Shown: positions 23,411 to 35,164 of the stretch, piece by piece
Position numbering within the stretch: position 1 is the stretch's first letter
How the letters are laid out: each line of letters begins with the position of its first letter
Origin: Clytia hemisphaerica
Lineage: Eukaryota; Cnidaria; Hydrozoa; Leptothecata; Clytiidae
NCBI GenBank assembly: GCA_902728285.1
Contig: CACVBU010001358.1
Coordinates: 1,745,419 to 1,809,418 of the forward strand
Direction of reading: 5' to 3'
DNA length: 64,000 nt
Position numbers and translations under genes: made by a program
Notes under the pieces: generated by a model
Seen by the model: only the letters and a program-made list of their open reading frames with translations
Databases searched by the model: none
Told to the model about the DNA's origin: nothing

Positions 23411-25540
23411 TCGTAAATATTTTTTAAAGTTTTTTTTAACAAGAACGGTTTAGAGGCCCTCGTGTGCCTTAACTGTAATTCTCTATAATAATGTTTCATA
23501 GAGGTCAATAGACCTGTGAAATATATCGCTATAAAAAAAAAAAATAACACTGTCTATCGCGTTATTTTATTTCACGATAAGGAGTGAAAAAGTCGTGAAA
23601 CCTTCTTTTCGTGATAGTTTTTAACAATATAGAGCCACCTGCATTTCTTTTATTTCAATGTTTGTATAAGATCGAATTACATGTGATCGAAGAAAAAATG
23701 AGAGCAGATCATTTTGCAATAAAAACATCTTCATCACATGAGAGCATTTTTGACTTTCGGTGTGTGCTCTAGTGTAGTGTGATTGTGTTTTGTATCAACA
23801 TGCCAAGTGGCAAAAATAATTTAGAAGAAGATGAAAAACTATCTGAAGCCGTCAGGAGTTATACATGCTTGTATGATAAGTCACATCCCGACCACGATAT
23901 CTAATTTTGAAGATTTATTTCTTACCTGAAATGAAGTTCTCTATCTGTAATAGTGGGCTCCTAAACCAGTTGGTGATAGGCTCCTTTCGTTTTTCGATGA
24001 AGGAAAATTTCTTTTACCCGTTATTTTACGTTTTTTATACGCTTTTGATGATTTTCGTTGCCTATGTTTTAGAAGCAAATAAGATAGAAGCGCCATCTGT
24101 AGCTCATCCTCCTCTCTCTCACTTTTTTTTGAAACATTTTTTTTTATCCTGCCTAGATATAGAATAAAGAACCCAAAAAAAAATTAATTTGACATGCACC
24201 GGCAAAAAATTGAAATTCACCCCATTTATAGCCCACTCCTGTCTAAATGAAAGTGGAATCTTGTATAGAAAAACTCATAGATAGCGATGAAATGAAAAAT
24301 GATGAACGATTATGATAATGATAACGATAATGATTTTTTGAAATTTCGCCATGGAAAAAATCAGTTTTTTGGAAATAACTATCGAACTACTTTTTCAAAT
24401 TTAATGTATAATAGCTCAAAGTTCAAGTTAGAGCATCATCTATACAATAAAAAAAGAATGAATAAAATATTTAAATACTGAAGCTCACAATATCTCGACA
24501 AGCGGTGCACTCGGTATATATTCCCATGAAAAACAATCAATATTCAACAAGTTTCATACATTAGGCATATTTTTCTCCCGATTTAATCCCTCTAATTTTT
24601 GGATTTGTGGCATTTCTTCCTAGGTGCACCACACATAACAAACATGGAAAAAGAGTCCAGATGTACCATACTCTGTAACCTGAAAGTTAGGTATTTCGGA
24701 ATTCGGGATTCGCAAGATCTCATAGTGTGTTCAAAAGGGTTCCAGATATCCCAAAGAGTAATACACCTTTTCGATCGTAGCCGCCAATTGCCATGTGGAC
24801 ATGTTTTTATCCGCTTTATCCCACTAAAACTGTCCCAGTCCTTTTTTCGCACCAATAATAGAAAAATGTGTCAAAAAAGGATTGGATCGAGTAGTGGGAT
24901 AAAAGTGGCACACGCCTGACCGCGCGACTACAGTCGAAAGTGCCCTGCCAAATTTAAAGAAAAAGACATGTTTTTTCAAGATAAAATGTTTTTACACTAA
25001 ATGCTAGATAGTGGATTCCATAACTCGAACTCACAAAATAATGTTTGTTCGAGTTGAGGAAATTTTGAGTTATGGAGTAACATTGTTAACTTAAGGGACC
25101 TTAACAGCTGTTCGAGTTAAGGAGACATTCCAGTTATTTGGGTTAAAGAGACTCTGCAGTACTTAAAATTGATACTTGCAAAAAAAATTTTCTTTCTTCA
25201 GCCATATGTATATCTTTCTATATACATTTTAGCAAACTATATTTCCTTTCATAGTCGATCTTATAGGCTTCAAATATTTTCTTCTATTTTGAACTTCAAC
25301 AAAATTTGTGTATGTTTCGCCAACTAAATCCGCGCTAAATTTTCAAAAATCGTCCATTCAGCAAATTGAATTCCTACTTATTGGTAATTTCCCAAATTAA
25401 AAACTACACCAAATTTCCCACTTAAGGTAGTTTAAGATCTTATTCACCGGTAAGTGCCCCATATTGCTGGAACTGTGCTATGACCGCCAATTTCATATTA
25501 AAATCCCATAAATGATCTTCAATCTGAATCATCATCTGTG
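23411..25540. other. Intergenic, no gene supported
   Basis: AT-rich. A degenerate repeat with TAACTCGAACTC, GTTCGAGTTGAGG and GTTCGAGTTAAGG phrases at about 25017-25160 looks like an old MITE related to the one at 47689. I see nothing else. Confidence 0.45.
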
Positions 25541-25659
25541 AGAAAGATTCAAATAGATATTACATCCCTGTGTGACAGACCCACTGGGACTGCAACCCCA
25601 CTGGAAAATTTGGCCAAATTTCGTCCACGGTGGGAAAAATACCCTCCGATTTCAGCCCA

Positions 25660-25840
25660 GCTGTAAAATTTATATCCAAATTCGAAATTGAATGTTTAAA
25701 AAATTGCACTCCAAAACCATCCCCACTGGATTTTTCAAGGTTGGAACAATAGAATTTATATCTTCATTGGGATTTCGATAGAAATTGTTATCCCCGTGGG
25801 AAAAAGCATCACCGGGGCTGTGAGACAAGGTTGTGATATT
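25660..25840 (-). repeat. Dispersed repeat family C, copy 1
   Basis: Shares AAAAAATTGCACTCCAAAAC, TTGGAACAATA and CACCGGGGCT with 43995-44165, which is inverted relative to it. The family contains repeated short CCCACTGG/CCCCACTGG-like phrases. No coding is supported. Confidence 0.75.
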
Positions 25841-25885
25841 TATTAAGGCAACAAAAATTACAGCTTTAAAAACGTCTGTGTGGGT

Positions 25886-26776
25886 CGAGGGGCAAATCAC
25901 TAAAATAAATCTCGTACATAATTTCATAAATGAAAAATAAATCAAAAATAAATCAGAAATCAAAAATAAATCAGAAATAAATCAGAAATCAAAAAAAATC
26001 AGAAATAAATCAATAAATCAAAAATAAATCAGAAATAAATCAATAAATCAAAAATAAATTTGAAATAAATCAGAAATAAATCAGAAATAAATCAATAAAT
26101 CAAAAATAAATCATGAATAAATAAAAATAAATAAAAAATCTTTCGAAAAAAAATTGACTTTTCAACTTTCTTTATTTTTTTGACAATGATTTTGAGTATC
26201 AATTCGTTATAATTTGAAAAGATTTTTCCATAAAATTACTCCTATTCATAAATAAGAAATACCTTAAAGGAAGAAATTTTGGCGGGAATTTAATTTGGCG
26301 GGTGGCTAGATAAATTAAATTTGACGGGAATTTAATTTGGCGGTTGCAGGATATTTTTGGCCAAAAGCGTTATTAAATAAGCAAAAAACCTGCTTTAAAA
26401 GGCTTGAAATAGCACGGATTTGGGAAATGTGTGAAATGAATTAAATTTGGCGGGAATTTGATTTGGCGGACGGAGGAAAAAATAAATTTTGGCGAGATCT
26501 TAATCCGCCAAATTTTCTTTCCGCCAAAATTTCTTCCTTTAAGGTAAATCAAAAATAATTCAAAAATAAATCAAAAATAAATCATAAATCAAAAATAAAT
26601 CAAAAATAAGTCAGAAATCACAAATAAATCAGAAATAAATCAGAAATCAAAAATAAATCAAAAATAAATCATAAATCAAAAATAAATCATAAATCAAAAA
26701 TAAATCAAAAATAAATCATAAATCAAAAATAAATCAAAAATAAATCATAAATCTCTTTCGAGTGATTTGCCCCTCG
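25886..26776. mobile_element. A-rich element with 8-bp TSD (hAT-like MITE)
   Basis: 16-bp inverted ends CGAGGGGCAAATCACT, flanked by an exact direct repeat GTGTGGGT (25878-25885 and 26777-26784). Most of the interior is simple sequence built from AAATAAATCA/AAATCAGAAAT. It contains a nested MITE (26262-26544). The insertion lies 2 bp beyond the stop codon of the minus-strand PAN-domain gene, so its sequence probably forms part of that transcript's 3' UTR or displaces it. Confidence 0.9.
26262..26544. mobile_element. Nested 283-bp MITE with TA duplication
   Basis: Ends CCTTAAAGGAAGAAATTTTG at 26262 and its complement ending at 26544, flanked by TA (26260-26261 and 26545-26546). The interior repeats TTTGGCGG phrases. 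It is inserted in the A-rich interior of the larger element and is therefore younger. Confidence 0.85.
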
Positions 26777-26786
26777 GTGTGGGTAA

Positions 26787-28235
26787 TTATTTGACATCCT
26801 TTCTTCTGGATAAATTACCAAAATAATAAGCAAAAAGGTCTGACAGTGCATTTTTCTTGACTTCTCGTTTCACCATTTCATGTGTTGGTGCTGGTGCAGC
26901 CGAAGGTGGCGCATGGGCTGTCGGTGGTTGTTTCGTTGTTTGGCTGGCGTATCTTGATGTGGTGTGCAACGTTGAACTACTTTTCCCAGTGGAGTGACCT
27001 GTAAAACGTGTTGTAAAACTTGAGGATTTATCTGTCTTTCCCTGAGTCGTTTCAGCTCGTATTATTGCAGACAATGCAGATGTGTTATGAGAGTTTATCG
27101 AATCTGGCTTTATTGGTCTGGTTTCCATGGTAACTGAGGCTGTTTCAGGACATTTGGTAGTTTCCATGGACGACAGTAGTAATGCACGAGACGATGTTTT
27201 CTTTTCGGTTTTATCTTGGAAAGAATCCTTAACTAATGTTATTGGTGAAATGGGTTCTGATTGGGAAGTCTGGAGAAACGGACTAGATGTACCTGAGTTA
27301 ACAATTATGTTTGAGATATTAGAATCCAATTTTGGTATTGATGTGTTACTTCTTAAATGCATTGAGGAAGATTCCCTTTGTGACGACGCTGGTAAATGAG
27401 ATAGTTGAATGCTTGATGGGATGTCATCTAGTTTTGAAAATCTAGATGATTGTTTTGTAATGCCATAACTTCCAGTAGTGTCAGTAGTAAGGGGTGGAGT
27501 TAACTTTTCCGTATATGAAGATGAAGAAAGTGTAGGGTAACTGATTTCATTATCTAAAGAAATATTAGCACCTTGGGGGAGTGAGCTTTGGGAAGAACTG
27601 ATTGTCCTTTTGTTGACCTTTGAACGGTTGACTTCTGTGATAACATTGGGCGCTATAGATGAGGTGGGATGCAATTGTGTATTAGATGAGAATTCTGAGT
27701 ATGTTGATGGAAAGAGTTCATTGTGTGCTGCAGCTGTTCGTGACGAATGTAAAGTAATTTGATCTTCACTTGGTAAGCTATTGGTAGAAGAACTAGTGCC
27801 ATAGATGAAAGTAGGATTAGGTGGCTGAGAACTTATAATCGATGATTCTTTTTGATTCGGACTTTCATTTGATGATATATTTGGAAATGTTTTTGGGAAG
27901 ACTTGAACGATTTCGTAATAAAAGCTATCGGATAATTCCACCAAATTATTACCAGTGCTTTCAGCAATGTTATCAAACAGTTGGCATTGCAAGTCAACAT
28001 TATTCAATCCTTGAACAGCGTAAGAGAGACAGCTCTGGTAACGATTACAAAAGAGTTGACATTCTACTTGGGAATGAACCATTTTAACCAGGAATGCCAT
28101 GTCATCAAGAACGCGATTTTTCGCAACAAGGCGACCGAATGTTCCTTGGTTATCTTTGATGCCATCCACCATTAGAATTTTATACTGGCATTGGAAATAG
28201 GTAGTGAACAATAAAAAGTAAACGAGTAAATCCAT
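26787..28235 (-). CDS. Secreted PAN/apple-like protein with mucin-like tail
   Basis: Single uninterrupted frame of 482 codons. The ATG at 28233-28235 sits in a good context (A at -3, G at +4) and opens a hydrophobic signal peptide (residues 1 to about 17, LLVYFLLFTTYF), so this start is likely. Residues about 25-112 have Cys at 59, 63, 69 and 84 in the spacing of a PAN/apple module (VECQLFCNRYQSC, LQCQLF), a fold used for protein or glycan binding. Residues about 115-450 are very rich in Ser, Thr and Pro, as in heavily O-glycosylated mucin-like stalks. The end is basic (KREVKK) with no membrane span or GPI-like tail, so secretion is the best guess. It lacks paralogous context here. It lies between two transposons, one inserted 2 bp after its stop. 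Confidence 0.75.
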   Translation of the reverse strand: MDLLVYFLLFTTYFQCQYKILMVDGIKDNQGTFGRLVAKNRVLDDMAFLVKMVHSQVECQLFCNRYQSCLSYAVQGLNNVDLQCQLFDNIAESTGNNLVELSDSFYYEIVQVFPKTFPNISSNESPNQKESSIISSQPPNPTFIYGTSSSTNSLPSEDQITLHSSRTAAAHNELFPSTYSEFSSNTQLHPTSSIAPNVITEVNRSKVNKRTISSSQSSLPQGANISLDNEISYPTLSSSSYTEKLTPPLTTDTTGSYGITKQSSRFSKLDDIPSSIQLSHLPASSQRESSSMHLRSNTSIPKLDSNISNIIVNSGTSSPFLQTSQSEPISPITLVKDSFQDKTEKKTSSRALLLSSMETTKCPETASVTMETRPIKPDSINSHNTSALSAIIRAETTQGKTDKSSSFTTRFTGHSTGKSSSTLHTTSRYASQTTKQPPTAHAPPSAAPAPTHEMVKREVKKNALSDLFAYYFGNLSRRKDVK

Positions 28236-28493
28236 TTTTAAGAAATCTTCAAAATTGCTTTAACTCCTTCGTCAACACATATAACTTGATAAATAGTTAG
28301 ATTCGTGCAGATTTTTAGAGGCGTTATATTAAACACCTGTATATCTAAACAAATACAAGCTAAATTTTGGCATTCAAGTTTGAAACGTTTAAAATATTGT
28401 TTTGAATAATTAAACTGCTATTCGCACCTTGATGAAAATTCCATTGAGGCTCAAGAAAGTAATGAGTAACAAGTTTTGATATACCGGGTGACC

Positions 28494-29119
28494 CACGAAA
28501 AAGTTCAGACGTTTCCCGACGTCTTGAGGCCGAACAAATGTCCCAAAGTGCTTGGAGTTTTGATATTTAGAAAGTAGATATCCTAACTTAAAATTTGAGC
28601 TATCACTTTTTAAATTTGACCAACATGTTCTCTACTTATGAGCTTTTAAAGTCAAAATTCACTTTTCGGAAAATGTAAAAAACAAGTAAAAAAGGGGTAT
28701 CAAATTTGGTATTTTTAGACGTTTTTGATATACAGTTTTTGAAAAAAATCTGAAAAATCTACAAAAGCGCCAATTTTTATAAAAACTAGTCTTGTTTTAA
28801 ACAAGAATTACTTTTGAAGGTGTTTTTATTAATCATTGATGTCATGAAACTCATTAAATAAGTTAATTTGAAAGTGATTTTCTAATTGATTGCATAATTT
28901 TAATACCTCTTTTTTACGTGTTTTTTACACTTTCCGAAAAGTGAATTTTGACTTTAAAAGCTCATAAGTAGAGAACATGTTGGTCAAATTTAAAAAGTGA
29001 TAGCTCAAATTTTAAGTTAGGATATTTACTTTCTAAATATCAAAACTCCAAGCACTTTGGGACATTTGTTCGGCCTCAAGACGTCGGGAAACGTCTGAAC
29101 TTTTTCGTGGGTCACCCGG
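28494..29119. mobile_element. Long-TIR element with TA duplication (Tc1/mariner-like MITE)
   Basis: Inverted arms of about 215 bp (28494-28710 and 28905-29119) match almost perfectly. The termini are CCGGGTGACCCACG on both sides, with TA flanking (28492-28493 and 29120-29121). The 626 bp hold no transposase. The long arms would give a strong hairpin transcript if transcribed. Confidence 0.9.
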
Positions 29120-29121
29120 TA

Positions 29122-29462
29122 CGTACGAGAGGAGCACGAGACCAATAAGACAGAATAATCTTACCCGTCAACATTAACGAGATTATGCATCTGGAATTTT
29201 CTACGGCTACGGTTAAAGTGGCGAGGAGAATAGCGAGTAAGGCAAGTAACGGCGGGTGAAAACAAGTTCGATGTTTGACGTACAACATTATGTCGACTTT
29301 GCTTATACGGTGTTTTGGTGTTTTTCCCGTACAGAGCAAAGTAGACAACGACATGTCACCTTTGGTGACGACCCGCATGGGTAGCCCCGCAACCGTAGCT
29401 GTAGAATATCCCCGAAACATTATCCTCTATTTGATTCTACTAAGCTCAAGCCCCAAAAGGGG
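29122..29462. other. Intergenic, nothing recognised
   Basis: Short stretch between two inverted-repeat elements with no supported gene or repeat. Confidence 0.45.
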
Positions 29463-31082
29463 AAGTCTGCAATCTATGGTGGACTGAAAAACACTTCGAA
29501 AAATACTTCACTAATACACGTATTCAAGTAGTGTTACATTTGTCACGAATGATGACACGTGGCTTTCCCTATCTACTTCGTGCTATACAAAGCGAAACAA
29601 GCGACGACTTACACATTTCATACTACACTTCCATGACTATTTGAAACATAACCTCACTTTATTATGAATGCGTGTCATACTATCATACTAAACTTACACA
29701 TCACCCTCTACCATGAAAACATAATACAAAGTGAGTATTACAATATACCCCTCAGGTAATGGTAATTGCAGTAATTTCGGTAATCACGATAATCACGCCC
29801 TTACGCCACAACATATCGCCCTTTATAACGCCACACCATAATAAGACAATGTATACAATATACCCCTCAGGTAATGGTAATTGCAGTAATTTCGGTAATC
29901 ACGGTAATCACGCCCTTACGCCACAATATATCGCCCTTTATAGCGCCACACCATAATAAGACAATGTATACAATATACCCCTCAGGTAATGGTAATTGCA
30001 GTAATTTCGGTAATCACGGTAATCACGCCCTTACGCCACAATATATCGCCCTTTATAGCACCACACCATAATAAGACAATGTATACAATATACCCCTCAG
30101 GTAATGGTAATTGCAGTAATTTCGGTAATCACGGTAATCACGCCCTTACGCCACAATATATCGCCCTTTATAGCGCCACACCATAATAAGACAATGTATA
30201 CAATATACCCCTCAGGTAATGGTAATTGCAGTAATTTCGGTAATCACGGTAATCACGCCCTTACGCCACAATACATCGCGCCCTTTATAGCGCCACACCA
30301 TATTATAAGACAACGTATACAATGTACCCCTCAGGTAATGGTAATTGCAGTAATTTCGGTAATCACGGTAATCACACCCTTACGCCTCAACATATCGCCC
30401 TTTATAGCGCCACACCATAATAAGACAATGTATACAATATACCCCTCAGGAAATGGGCGATATGTTGTGGCGTAAGAAGGGTGTGATTACCGTGATTACC
30501 GAAATTACTGCAATTACCATTGCCTGAGGGGTACATTGTATACATTGTCTTATTATGGTGTGGCGCTTTAAAGGGCGATATGTTGTGGCGTAAGGGCGTG
30601 ATTACCGTGATTACCGAAATTACTGCAATTACCATTACCTGAGGGGTACATTGTATACGTTGTCTTATAATATGGTGTGGCGCTATAAAGGGCGATATAT
30701 TGTGGCGTAAGGGCGTGATTACCGTGATTACCGAAATTACTGCAATTACCATTACCTGAGGGGTATATTGTATACATTGTCTTATTATGGTGTGGCGTTA
30801 TAAAGGGCGATATGTTGGGCGTAAGGGCGTGATTACCGTGATTACCGAAATTACTGCAATTACCATTACCTGAGGGGTATATTGTAATACTCACTTTGTA
30901 TTATGTTTTCATGGTAGAGGGTGATGTGTAAGTTTAGTATGATAGTATGACACGCATTCATAATAAAGTGAGGTTATGTTTCAAATAGTCATGGAAGTGT
31001 AGTATGAAATGTGTAAGTCGTCGCTTGTTACGCTTTGTATAGCACGAAGTAGATAGGGAAAGCCACATGTCGTCATTCGTGA
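29463..31082. mobile_element. Foldback-like element FB2, second copy
   Basis: Same family as 9319-11867. The left arm begins AAGTCTGCAATCTATGGTGG at 29463. About six full forward 115-bp units (29752-30450) meet about four inverted units (30455-30885). The right outer arm stops at about 31082, so roughly 85 bp of its terminus are missing compared with the left arm. No target duplication was found. Confidence 0.85.
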
Positions 31083-31757
31083 AGCTTAAAATTCTTTTTC
31101 AAGAATCGATTTTGTCTTTCTTGACTTCTCTTAAAGTCCAAATTTCCTGAACTCAAAATTTCAGCTTTAAGGAGAAGGAAGACAACGGTAAAAATAGTGA
31201 ATAATCTACAATCATGCCAGTTTTTTGCCACTTTCTATCCATTTTGGGTTGATGTTTCCAGTCTTTATCTGCAGCTTTTATTCTCAGTGTACAAAAAAAT
31301 AATTTTAAAATCAAAAGTTACGGAAAAGAGCACATTTCAAAATGAATGAAAATCTCCTCCAAACAATTTTGGAACAACCTTGCTATCAGATATTCTCTTT
31401 CCTATCTTGAACGGTTGATTATGTGGCTTTGAGGTTAAAAGTTCTGAGAACACCAATCCTAAGTCACCTCAGTAGACATTTTCTAGTTTGTTTAATTAAT
31501 CATGTCAAATGACGGGAATTCAGGGGGTGACGGGCATTTGTTAAAATGGGAGCTGCGTAGGAGAACGAGCAAACGTTGATGAGAGGGTGACGATTAACTT
31601 CTTAGCTTTCAGACCATGCCACTGGCAATCTACGCTTACTAACTCATACGCTCACTGTTCCCGAATGATACCGTTCCAGCCCAACTGTTATGCCAGTTTA
31701 TATGCCAAATTATATGGAGGATACTTACGAATGCCAATGTGAGTTGTTTAGGGAGGG
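31083..31757. other. Intergenic, nothing recognised
   Basis: No gene, RNA or repeat is supported. Confidence 0.45.
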
Positions 31758-32015
31758 GTCAGAAAGAATCTACTAGGGTCGAAGATATTTTCAAATATTC
31801 CAAAAGAAATTTGCACCTCCACCCCCCCCCCCCTAGATATTCTCTAAAAGATTTTAACCCCCCCTCTCTAACCAGTCAATATATTGTGGCACCCCATCCT
31901 ATAATAGAAGCCCTCCTACAGACATGAACTTTTTTTAAGACCCCCCCCCCTAAGGATGGACAAAAATTTTTATACCCCGTAGAATCCTCCACCACCCCCT
32001 AGTAGATAAACAGAC
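31758..32015. mobile_element. Small TIR element family D, copy 1
   Basis: Left end GTCAGAAAGAATCTACTAGG, right end CCCCCTAGTAGATAAACAGAC-like (inverted, diverged). The interior has several C-runs. The same ends bound 49944-50156. Confidence 0.6.
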
Positions 32016-34589
32016 CGGGTGTTTGCCACTAATTTTGAATTTAGATAAAACAAGTAGCAAACGCCCGGACTATTTTGGGTGCTTCCGTAATAAGAATTAC
32101 GCCATATCATGAATTAAGAGGCGGTAATCTGGTGAATTTCCTAACCACCCTGTGAATGATATCTACTTATACTTCTTTACAAGAAGCATCAGTTATTTAT
32201 CTCCTACGGAGTGTTCAAAGCCGACTCTCCCGACCCTGAAACATGCTTTCTATCTGATACGGAAACTCTAGTCTTTTCGAGAAATTTTTCATCTTCAATA
32301 TTGTAATGTTACAATGGTGGCACTGCATGAAAAACTGGGATTTCCCAATTCTGCCCTGTACGTAAATTTGATTTATTTTGGCATTTCCCAGTAGAAATAT
32401 CATTTCTTGGAAATATGATATTTCTTTTGTAGTAAATATAAAACAAGACGACTAGAAGTCGAAAATTTCGCCTTAAATAAGACGAAGAAGAAAAGAACAT
32501 TGAAATCCTTGGAGAACAATACACACAATTAAAACTTGAAGAGGAATGCGGAAAATTAATAAGATAAACCTATTTGAGTGAGTTTAGAACGAAAGGCAAG
32601 GTCGAATTTTGCGTCATTTCCGGTCGAAAATATCCAATATTTTGAACTTGAAAGACAAGATTCGAGATTCCAAGCAATTCGTAGAAAAGTTTTCTTTCAT
32701 TCTAGCCGAAAATCTGCTTTCGTTTTTAAATGAACAGGAAAATACAGGTTGGTACAGGGGCAAAAACGGGTAACTTGAGTTTGGATTTCATGAATCTAAA
32801 AATTATATTTCCAAGTATTCGTAATTCCAAAATTTCGATAGTACATAGTTCATAGAAAATAGCTAGCAATTTACAAATTTACAAGTATTGTGCAAATTTG
32901 GCTTTTTTTCACATCCGGTGGATTTCCGGCTTCCAAAATAATAAAAATTAGTTTTCAGTGTTTCGTTTACATAAATGTCACATTACGAGTAATCAAACCA
33001 TACAAAGTTTACATACCAAAACGTTTTTTTTTTTTTTCAACAGGAACAAATCACCAGACATTTCGAAGATTGAGGTCAAGTCTGGATACGTATGTCGAAG
33101 AAGTCACAGTGGAATCATGGAAATCGCGATAAGAATTGTTATTTTTGTATTATCAATGGTCGGTTGGTGGCTGAGCGTGACAGTTGATTTACTATAGAAA
33201 TGCTGAAAATCATAAAATTTTATCTTTCCAATGAGCAAATACAGCATGTGAAAATCGGATGAAACGATTATGATACAATGACTTTAAGCGCATATTTTGC
33301 AGTATCGAATGTTGGTGATTGTAATGAAAATTTTCGAAGCCATTCGACTCTTTGTTAATAAAGACTGAAAATGACGACGATTTAGGATATTTTGAGATTC
33401 AATGAATTTAAGCTGCATTAGGATAAGCGATTACATCAATTGTAATAATTCCAAAATTGAAATATATATCCACTTATACCACTATTCAACGTTTCCATAA
33501 TTATCCTTATAATATCAACCAAAATGCATACATATATAGATGAATCAATTCACTTGCAATGCACTTCCATATTTTTTCATTCCATATTTTTCCATATTGT
33601 CTATTTTTTAAACTCTGTGACAGTCTTTTTGATTTTTGAGTAGGCAAATGAATAACAAAAAAAATACAAGAAAATAATAAAACAATTAACAAAAACCTAT
33701 TAAAAAATATTATATACTTTGTTTTGAATATAATAATTTTAAAAAATCTAATAATTATGAAAAACAGAAGAAAAATGATAAATATAAAAAATAGGAATAA
33801 ATAATATAAAAATAGGAATAAATAATCCAATAAATAAAATAATACATTAAATGCCATATCCATAGGTATGTAAGTTTCCTGACGAGATAGTAATCAAAAA
33901 TGAATTAATGAAAGGCATCTTTAAACTAATTGTCCTTTGTCTATAGATTTTTTTCTACCATAGACCATCCATAAAAGACACTCACACATATTTGACCCAT
34001 TTCTCACACCCTCCCCAACTTCATCTGCAAATGTCAAATTCAACAGAGCCCTTTTGGTTACTGCAGAAAAAAGCCTTCCTCCCCATAGAATAAATGTCTT
34101 TTAAGAATAGTCTTTAAACGTCAGAAAACTTACATAAGAATGGACGGGGTGGTGGGATGACTTTAATTGCATATTTCCAACAGAGTTAAGCTTCAATCCT
34201 TAATTACAAAGTTCATTTTATCCAGAATCAAACCTGTACTGATATCATATTAACAGATTTTCGATAACATCAATGCTTTTTATTCCTAGTTTACTCAGTC
34301 TATCACAAAAAATTTCCTTTGATCAATTCAATCTGTTCATAAAGAAGCACCTATGACAACATAAGCAAATGTTTCTGAATCGTTGGCTAATTTTCTGATG
34401 ATTAATTTTTAAGTTAGGTAGAATTTGCTATAGGAGAAAAGGGATACTATATCCTTTTTATTTGAGATATTTTTTTTTACTTCCTGCAATTTTGACCACT
34501 CAAAACTAATCATCAGAAAGTTGAGATCATCCACCACCCCAGTTTCCAACCCCCCCTTGTCCCGCCGGGAATTGCCTCTGACGGGTATT
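32016..34589. other. Intergenic, no gene supported
   Basis: A 60-bp inverted pair (CCGGGTGTTTGC near 32016, GCAAACGCCCGG near 32062) begins it. The rest is AT-rich with T/A runs. Near the Helentron end there are nested inverted pairs: TTTCTGATGATTA near 34392 with TAATCATCAGAAA near 34507, and GGGGTGGTGG near 34146 with CCACCACCCC near 34530. They may belong to the element's terminal structure. Confidence 0.45.
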
Positions 34590-35164
34590 CTAAGCTAGCA
34601 AAGTCAGCGATAATTTGATTCCATCATGATCGGATAAGTTCACACATTTACGAATAACTTCAATACCATACTCATGCACCAATTCATTATGTGTCCAAAT
34701 TTGATCAAGCATTTTCCCATCGATATGTGTTGGAAAGTTCGGAACTAAATCATAATCTTGGAAAATGTCAGCCAACAATTGATCATGCTCCATTTCAAAG
34801 CCGTCCATGTTGAAGTCTCCTAAAATGATATCAATTGTGTATCTTTCAATAAATTGAGCAAGATTGTAACAGAACACATCACGTTGAATTCTTGAACTTT
34901 TATAGAGAACCAAAACACAAAATTCCTTTTCAGTAAATTCAGCTTTTCTAAATTTTACAAGAGAAAAGCACGATGAATGATCATACTCATCAATGTCAAT
35001 AAAAGAAGGAGAATGACAGACAGTAACACTGTTGAATTTATGCTGTCAATATTATGACTAAGAATATAATAAGGAAGCTTTTCATGAATACTTTGTTTGT
35101 CTTCCTCAGAATGCTCATAACTCATCTGTGTCTCTGTCAGACATAACAAATCATTTTCATACAA
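34590..35164 (-). pseudogene. Helentron EEP endonuclease, frameshifted C-terminal part
   Basis: It continues the endonuclease that begins at the end of the helicase ORF. After a shift at the A-run near 35165 the frame reads YENDLLCLTETQM. After a second shift near 35036 it reads PSFIDIDEYDHSSCFSL, LGDFNMDG (metal-binding GDFN) and NLSDHDGI (terminal SDH), then TAG at 34590. Each shift needs only one base. The catalytic motifs themselves are intact, so these may be sequencing errors or early decay. Confidence 0.8.

Noticed and set aside
24592..24919. Open frames of about 87-106 codons on both strands
   Set aside because: Mutually overlapping frames without domain or splice support.
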